DNA from: Mauremys mutica
Taxonomy: Eukaryota > Chordata > Testudines > Geoemydidae
Assembly (NCBI RefSeq): GCF_020497125.1
Contig: NC_059080.1
Coordinates: forward strand, 45,945,563-46,009,562
Direction of reading: 5' to 3'
DNA length: 64,000 bases
The notes beneath the pieces are model-generated. The model was not told the origin of the DNA. It made no database searches and saw nothing but the letters and a program-made list of their open reading frames with translations. The position numbers and the translations under genes are program-made. Below, piece by piece: positions 53,401 to 62,400 of the stretch. Within the stretch, counting starts at the first letter, position 1, and each line of letters starts with the position of its first letter.

Positions 53401-56400
53401 GTCACTGGACTCGCTTTTTTCTACAATCATCATTCTGTTGTTAAAATTCAGCTCTGTCTAACATTACCCAGCTTCGGATTAATTTTTAAAAGAATAAAAA
53501 AATATACCATAGATCTTTCCTGTGTCCTCACTCTGGCACTTTGCTCCTCTCAATTTCTATCCCTTCACTCCCCCTTGATCTGCAATATTGGTCCTCTCTT
53601 TAGGTCACCCAACCAACAATCTATCTGTGTCTGTCGCTCTCCCTCCCCAGCGGCTGATCCCTAGCTGTCACTGAACTCTCAAGCCTGGATGATATGGCTG
53701 CCTCCATTGCAATGGCAGGCAAAGCTCCTTCCAGCTCAGGAGTGTATTGTAAGGGGCCATTTGTCAAATTCCACTAGCCCCTCTCCTACTAGAGTCTGAT
53801 TGCTAGGTGATTGCATGTGAATGTGGGAGGAGGACAAGATTGCATGTGAATGTGGGAGGAGGACAACCTGGGGGAGCAAAATCTTCTGTGTCTAATGGGC
53901 CAGTTTAGTAGAGATAGCAGAGGAATCTCCTTGCCCTGTTGATATGCTCCCAGTGCATCTGAACGTTAATCTAGGGAGATCACATCTAGGGCTGCCACCA
54001 TAGTTCAGTTTTAAATTCATCCAGTCCTTGGCTTCTGTGATAACAATGTCAACACACACACCATTCTTTCAGTACCACTTGTATTGTAGCTGTGGAATTA
54101 GGAGAACATTCACTCCTTGCAAATAGGTCTCCATAAATCAGCAGGTAATGACTTCCAGCTGTCTGTGGCCTAGCCTAAATCCAAATCAGCCATCTAGCAC
54201 CAAAAAGCTCAGCTTCCCATTATCGGTGGCTATAGGGTAGCCAATCTCTATCTTAGGTTTATGGGTTTGGTATTTTTTCAATTCTCTGCAGTAGTAAAGG
54301 TCTCCAAGAAAGGTAATAAAGCCCTCTAAGCTTTCAGCACTCAGAAGATTTTCCTCGTTTGTAAATATGACTATTTGAAAAGATTTTAGCTATTACCTTT
54401 TTTAAAATCAACAAGTAGAATTTTGTGGGCAGTCCAAATTATTTTCTTACACACCCATTAAAAGAGGGGGTGACAAATACAGCAGATAAGGGCATGAAGC
54501 GGAGGTGAGGCAGAAGACTGAGTGCTGGTAGATATACAAATTGATTTTTAAAAGTTATATTAATTCATTTGTTCATATTAAATCAGTTCATCTCATTTGT
54601 CCTACCTTTGCTCCTATAATTTCGTTATTTGTCTAACCCATGGGAGTTAGGCACCCAAATACTTTTGAGGATCTGGACCTAAGTTGCTCCATTTCTCTTA
54701 ATTCTTTTATTCTGATCACCCCCTGTTCTGTAAACGGTATTTGCTTCAGCAGCAAGAGGGCACAGTCCTGCAAACACAGGGGCTTGGCTTTCAGTCTCTG
54801 AATAGTCCTACTGACTTGGGTGGAAATACTCTGGGGCTTAAAATTAGGCATGTATGCATTTGCAGTGCCGAGGCCTTATAGTTATTAGTGGCTTATTCCT
54901 GTTCCATATGACTCTTGAGATGGAAATTATTGATTACACGGCTGTTTGATCAGAAACAATAACAGAAAATACTCTTGGGAGAATATTCATTTGAATAGTT
55001 TCTTTTTAGCATAGTAAAGGTAAGGGGAGAACATTTTTAAATGGTCATTTTGTTTATTTAAACCATCAGCTTTCCTTGGTTTGATTCCGATGCTCTAGTT
55101 GTCTTTACAAGAGTCTGATGGATCAGGGTAAAATTTCCAAAGGTGCCTATGTGAGCAGGGGCCTGATTTTCCAAGCTATGTAGGAGTGGGAGCCTAAAGC
55201 TGCAGACAGATACCTAGTGGCATTTCTGAAAGCCCTAAGCGGGCTGGGTGCCTCACTCCCACTGAAAGCCCTTGGGAGTTGGGTGCCTAACTTGTGTGGG
55301 ATTTATTAAAGTACCTCTTAGGCGTCTATCTGTATCTGTAGGCACCTGAGCACCTCTAAAGTCTGGCCCTTGACTTTCAGTGGGACTGAGACGCCCCCAG
55401 TGCCTAATATCAGAGGGGTAGTCGTGTTAGTCTGGATCTGTAAAAGCAGTAAAGAGTCCTGTGGCACCTTATAGACTAACAGACATATTGGAGCATGCCA
55501 TAGGACCCCAGTGCCTAAGGGTATGTCCACACTGCAATAAAACCCCAGTGGCTGGCCCGGGCCACCTGATTCATGGGGCTTGGGCTGTGGGGCTGTAAGA
55601 TTTCTGGGTAGACATTGGGGCTGGCCAATTCTCTGCGAGTTAGGGGGCCTAACGACCTTTTAAAATCTACTCTTAGATGCTTCTGAAAATGTCACCTCAA
55701 GAGCCCAGTGCAGCCTGCAGACCCTGCTATGCTGGCACTGATGCACAAGAAGGCAGGAGCCCAGATCGTGGTTTATAAATGTGGAACCCCCCAGCTGGTA
55801 TTGTTACAGTCACTTTTTGTAGTAGAACCCCACTTGGAGACAGGGCCCACAGTTTGAGAGTTATTATTGCCTTGTATTGAATGATCCCACCTCTCCTATA
55901 CTGACCTCAGAGCCTTCCAAACACATGCAAGACTCCTGGAGGTGCCTGTCTAGATGTATTTGTTGATTAGGACTTCTACAGAGAATGAGGGCTGTAATCT
56001 GTGTCTGACAAGGTAGTCCCAGGACTTGCCCAGTAGGCTTGCAGTGTTCTTCATTTTTGTTGCACTGACTGAAGCCTGACTTTCGTTTTTAAAAAGGGAA
56101 TTGTTTGTCTGGTTCATGGAAAATCTGAGCCTTTAGGAATTTACGCCTTGTCTCTTTAAATCAACAAGTGAACAGTGAAAAGAAAACAAACTACTGTTTG
56201 CCTGGAAAACGTTAGTGCATTTTCTCCCACACCCTCCCTCTTGAGTTTTTCCTCCTGCCAGCGAGGAGCCTCCCTTCCTGTTGAATCCATTATCAAACTC
56301 CATCCTCCTTTTGTGCCTCCCTCCCCCACCGCTACCACAAGCGCTGAGTGTACCGGCTTCCCCCTCCTTTTCTCGCTTCCTGTCTGAGGAGCCCCTGACA

Positions 56401-59400
56401 ATCCAGCTTCTAGAGACAGGCTTTCCAAAATATGGCAGCAAGGGGCACAGAGAGCTTTCATATTGTCTTCCCCTCTGACCCAGCTCCCACCCAAGGAAAC
56501 AGAAACAATACCACACTAGCTTATAAAACAATCACTGTGAGTGGTACTGGTTCATGAACCCAGCAGCCCCATTAGGGGCACAGCCCACCTGCTCTGATGA
56601 CGATCAGTTTTGGTGCATTTCAGGCACTCAGATACCATAGTAACAAGGACGGTATAAATAGCTAGATTAAATTCACTCTTTCAGGGGGTTGCTGCCATGT
56701 TCACTAGAGTTTGGCCGCCAATTTGGATGGGACTCCAAAGCTTCCCCAGCTCAGCTGGGATGCCTGGATGCTGGAGTGTGACTTGATAATGTTATGTTTG
56801 CTTTTGTATGCACTGCAGGGGTGCAATGCAGGCTATCTGGGCTAGTGAATCCACCTGCCACCTGTAACGTATACCTCCTCCTCCTTACACAACAAGGACA
56901 AGTGCAGAGTCCTGCACTTAGGACGGAAGAATCCCATGCACTGCTACAGGCTAGGGACCGAATGGCTGGGCAGCAGTTCTGCAGAAAAGGACCTAGGGGT
57001 TACGGTGGACGAAAAGCTGAATATGAGTCAACAGTGTGCCCTTGTTGCCAAGAAGGCTAATGGCATTTTGGGTTATATAAGTAGGGGCATTTCCAACAGA
57101 TCAAGGGGTGTGATCATTCCCCTCTATTCAGCACTGGTGAGGCCTCATTTGGAGTACTGTGTCCAGTTTTGGGCCCCACACTACAAGAAGGATGTGGATA
57201 AATTGGAGAGAGCCCAGCGAAGGGCAACAAAAATGATTAGGGGGCTGGAGCACATGACTTATGAGGAGAGGCTGAGGGAACTGAGATTGTTTAGCCTGCA
57301 GAAGAGAAGAATGAGGGGGGATTTGATAGCTGCTTTCAACTACCTGAAGGGGGTTCCAAAGAGGATGGATCTAGACTGTTCTCAGTGGTAGAAGATGACA
57401 GAACAAGGAGTAATGGTCTCAAATTGCAGAGGGGGAGGTTTAGGTTGGACATTAGGAAAAACTTTTTCACTAGTAGGGTGGTGAAGAACTGGAATGGGTT
57501 ACCTAGGGAGGTGGTGGAATCTCCTTCCTTAGAGGTTTTTAAGGTCAGGCTTGACAAAGCCCTGGCTGGGATGATTTAGTTGGGTTTGGTCCTGCTTTGA
57601 GCAGGGGGTTGTACTAGATGACCTCCTGAGGTCCCTTCCAACCCTGAGATTCTATGATTCTATGATGTAGCTCCCCAAGCCTGGGTGTAAGTTAGCATAG
57701 TAGGGGCTAATTACCCCCTGCTTTGCATCATGTGTGATCATTCACAACTGTGCAAAGGAGCTGTGAATTGCCACCAGATCAGAACACTAGGCCTAGATCC
57801 GTGGCTGTGGCAAAGCTCAGAATGGCATGGGTGCAGTAGTGGCCACTGTAGTTCCCCAGTATTGGGCTGACTATGCACTGGGCTTGCCCCGCCTCTCCCC
57901 TTCATCTTCCCCGTGTAATTTCAATCAGCCTGATGCCCTGTCTCTGTAATGGACCCCCAACCTCTAACCAACTCCAGACTTCTGGGAGGGGATTTCCAAA
58001 ATACAGATGCAAACCTAGATCTGAATTTGATGCTTAGGTGTCTCTCTGTGTAATGGGATGGACTGGACCCCTGAATCTTAACATATCCCTTAAAAAAACC
58101 TAAACACAGATGCAAACTTTGCAGCTTGGGCCTATATCTAGATAGACTATAAATGTGCCATGTGACTTTGATTATAGTTGCTACAGGAACTAGCTGAGCA
58201 TTAGGGGGGAGGGATAGTTCAGTGGTTTGAGTATTGGCCTGCTAAACCCAGGATTATAAACTCAATCCTTGAGGGGGCCATTTAAGGATAGGGGGGGGGG
58301 GGAGTTGGAGATTGGTCCTGCTTTGAGCAGGGGGGTTGGGCTAGATGACCTCCTGAGGTCCCTTCCAACCCTGATATTCTATGATCTCTTATCTCCAGTC
58401 CATTTGAAATCTCAACCATAATGTTGCATTGAATCTCCTTTTTTTTTTTAAAAATGGAGAGAAAGGCACCTTTGACAATCTGGCCTAACTCCCAATGAAA
58501 CCAGTGAATCACCTGTTATGCTGCCACTGCCTGTTTACCAAGCCCGGAGCTGTGCTAGCAGCTCCTTGCCCAAAGCCACTTGCAGAGGCCCGGCTGTGGG
58601 AAACATCTTATGCCCAGTGAGCAGTATTGGTCTATTTTGCTCCTTCTGCAGGCTGGCCTGGATGGCGAGAACATTGGGAATTGTCCCTTCTGCCAGCGTC
58701 TCTTCATGGTTCTGTGGCTCAAAGGAGTCAAATTCAATGTGACCACAGTGGACATGACAAGGTAAGGAAATGGAGGTAATTCTTGTCCGTGAGACATCCA
58801 GAGTACACAGCAGGGAAGCTCAGGGCTGCCCCTTGGATTGTGTGCACCAGGGGTCGGCAACCTTTCAGAAGTGGTGTGCCGAGTCTTCATTTAGAAGGTC
58901 TCTTTGTATAAGTCTATCATATATAACTAAACTATTGTATGTAAAGTAAATAAGGTTTTTAAAATGTTTAAGAAGCTTCATTTAAAATTAAATTAAAATG
59001 CAGAGCCCCACAGACCAGCCAGGACCTGGGCAGTGTGAATGCCACTGAAAATCAGCTTGCGTGCCGCCTTCGGCACGCGTGCCATTGGTTGCCTACCCCT
59101 GGTGTGCACCAACAAAATCTTAGTGTCATATGGCTCAATTGCTCTTCACTCTACACTTCAGATCTCTCCCACTGTCAGCATCACGTCCCCTTTCGTTACA
59201 TCTGTCATGTCACTGGCATAGATGGAGCTGACTGGCATCATTACAAGGTGGTGTCCCTGCTAGCAGTCTAGCTGTGACCAAATTCTCACCTCACTTATGC
59301 TCTATTTGCCCCCTGCCGCTGACCTCCCTGGAATTACACAGAGGATAAGCCAGCAGGAAATTTGGTCCCAAAATCAACAGTTCAGGCCATTGTATCTTAA

Positions 59401-62400
59401 GCAATTGGGGACACAATGTGAACAACAAAAGTTTGTCCATGGAGATTCATACAAGATATCCTGAAGTGACAGGGCCATGAAAAGATGGCAGTGAGCCCTC
59501 TTGGCAAATTGAAATGACTACACATATCCCACGGGCTGCCAAAGATGGATGTCCCAATGGCCAGTGAAGTCAATGGGAGCTGTGAACTCAGGTTACAATT
59601 TGGGTCTTTATCCAGGGAGCTCCCTCTCCTGAACACCATGGCTCTGGCTCCAAAACACAGGGCCCACGATTCCTTCTCACCACTGTGTCTCCTCCATGTA
59701 CTAATCTGTGTCTCTCACTATTTGATGCCTTCACCATGTGGTGTTTAAGAGCAGGTTGGACAAACACTGGTCAGGGATGTTCTAGGTTTACGTGGTCCTG
59801 CCTCAGTGCAGGGGCCTGAACAAGATGACCTCTCAGGGTCCCTTCCTGTCCTACCATTCTATGTTCTTCTTGGTGGTTGTGCATGGTGGTGAGATGAGAT
59901 TGTGACACTGCACGTGCATGAGGCCTTCACCTCAGCAGTGAATCCCTCTTTTTTAAAAAAAAATTCATTTTAGGAAACCCGAAGAGCTGAAATCTCTGGC
60001 TCCAGGGACCAACCCTCCATTCTTATTGTTCAACAAGGAGCTGAAAACAGACTTCATTAAGATCGAGGAGTTCCTGGAGCAGATGCTGGCGCCTCCTAAG
60101 TATTTATTATCATAGTCTTATGCACTTCTTTGCAACCTTCCAGCCAGGAGATGTGAACTGCCACCAGATCAGAACACTGGGCCTAGATCTGTGGCCATGG
60201 CAAAGCTCGAATAGCATGGGTGCAGTAGTGGCCATTGCACTTACCCAATTCTGGGCTTCCCCTGCCCCCCGCCTCCCCTCTTGCCCTTTGCACTTTGTGA
60301 ACATTGGTCAGTTCAGCAATGGTACTCATCTTGTGGGGCGGAGGGCACGGACAGAGGCACAGAGCGGGACTGGGAGCCAGTGGCAGTGAGTAGAATGTCC
60401 CTTGTCCCTAATCCCTTGCTCTGAGCAATATATTGCTCTCTCCATGAGGGTATTGCTGAGGCCAAGGTACTGCTGTGTGTCCCGGGGAAGAAGCAGAGAT
60501 AGGCTTTTGCCTAGTGTGAGATGGTTGATCTAAGGTTGTGACCCACCTCCCCCTTCCTCTATGACTAGCTAAGCAGCAAGGAAACAGTTTGTCCTGTGAG
60601 ATAACACAATGGGAGGAAATTCACTGTGTGATCTCTGGATGCAGGCAAAGAGGGAAAGGGGCTGGACAGGCGAGCCACAGGGGTAGGGGATGTGGTGAGA
60701 ACATGCAGGTGGATCGGTGTAGAGACCCAAGAAGCAGATGCCGTTATTTTTGCAGCAGGGGAGGGGAAGGGATCTGAAAACCTTTTTTCTGTTTGTTTTT
60801 GAAAGGAGCAGGTGCACGTAGCCAAGCCAAGGTGAACACTCCAGCCCAGGGGTTAGGAATGCAGCCAGCTCCCAGCCGAGCGGTTATTATGTGCTCACTC
60901 TTGGCTCTCTCCCCGACTGTTCGTTGCAGTGGTAAACAGGAGACACCTTAAAGGCCCGGAACAGTTCACAGCTGGGGCTTTAGGCCAGATCCTGAGCTGT
61001 AGAAAGCTGTGTGACTCGCCCGAGTCTCCCCCCTCTCACCTCCCTGATGAGTTACCAGCTGTTGGTGGCTGCATGGCTGTCTGGATGGAACCCAAAGCAA
61101 CACTCTTTGGATAGCAGGGAGCAGAATCCTAGCCTGGGTTTCCTCCTTCAGCTCCGTATTGCCCTGAAAACTCCTCTCTGTGCCTAGCCAAACTTTGGGA
61201 TATACCTAGCTAGAGGTCATTGCTGCGCAACCCTTTCCAGTTTACAGCCACGTCCCGAGCAAGCTGGCATGGGGGCACTCCAGGAGCTCATGCTAGAGGA
61301 ATCCAAGGTACCCGCTAGGTCCTAGGGCCAGATCTGCAAACGAGCTCTGCACATTGGGCGCAAGTTGGGTGCTGGGATCTCTTGCAAATCTGTCTTCAGT
61401 GGCAGGGGCTGAGCCCCTCTGAAAGCCCCGGTCTGAGAGGCCTGATTCCTGTGGGAGTTAGGGGCTGAAATGCCTCTGGAGGAGTGTGCCCTTAGCGACC
61501 ATGGGACACACCAACACTCAAGGCTCAAGCCTTTCACTGGGTGACTGCTGAGCACCCGAAACACTGAGGCTTTGCTCTCCATCCTCACTCACCTAACAGC
61601 TTTCAGCCCGGCAGACACAGCACAGCGATGGGGCAGATGTGAGTCTCAGCTCAGTGCAATGGCATGGTGCAGTCCTGCCCTCTCCTCTCCCAGACAAGGG
61701 CACTTAGACCAATGGCTTATGGATTAACTCCTGTACAGAGTACAAAGCTCTTTAGCCCCTCAAGTCTTCCCCTTCTTCTGGGAATAATTCAGGCCTCTTC
61801 CCATAAGCTCAGGAGCCCCACAGCCTCCTCCATGGCCTGAGTAATAATTCAGGCTTACCTCCCTTGCATTTGAGTCCCCCAGTTCCCCTCCTGGGGCTCA
61901 CTGGTCAGTCCTGCAGCCCTGCCCTGCCCTGGGAAAGCTCAGCCAGCAGTAATACTGATCTCCTGGGGAATCTCCTCTAGGTGCACCCGCCGCCAGCTGA
62001 GCTACCTTTCCTCATGTCCAGGCACTCGTTAGCTGCCAACCAGCCACCTGAGCATGGCATTAATGACCTACAGGTGGGCTGAGATGGGGTTGCTCTCCTT
62101 AAAGGAGCCAGCCACCCTGTGACAAACAGACTAATGGGAAAAAGCATATTACCTGCTCAGATGGTCAGGTCTAGTTACAGAACAGCACCCCCTGCCAGGA
62201 GAGGTTTTGGTACCTGCAGCAGTGTTATTTTGGGGCACCCTTCAACCTTCTTCACTCATTCCTCACCCCAGGCCACTGGGTAGGTACTGGAGCTGCTAGC
62301 CTTTGCTGGGGGGCTGGCTTGGGTCTGTCTACACGGGCTGCAGTCCCCGCTCTGACTGCAGTGTGAACAGACCCTGAGTCTGGTTGAGCCCACCTTAGGG

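Noticed and set aside
58204..58290. tRNA gene
   Set aside because: Same reason as for 12142: SINE head with degraded B box.
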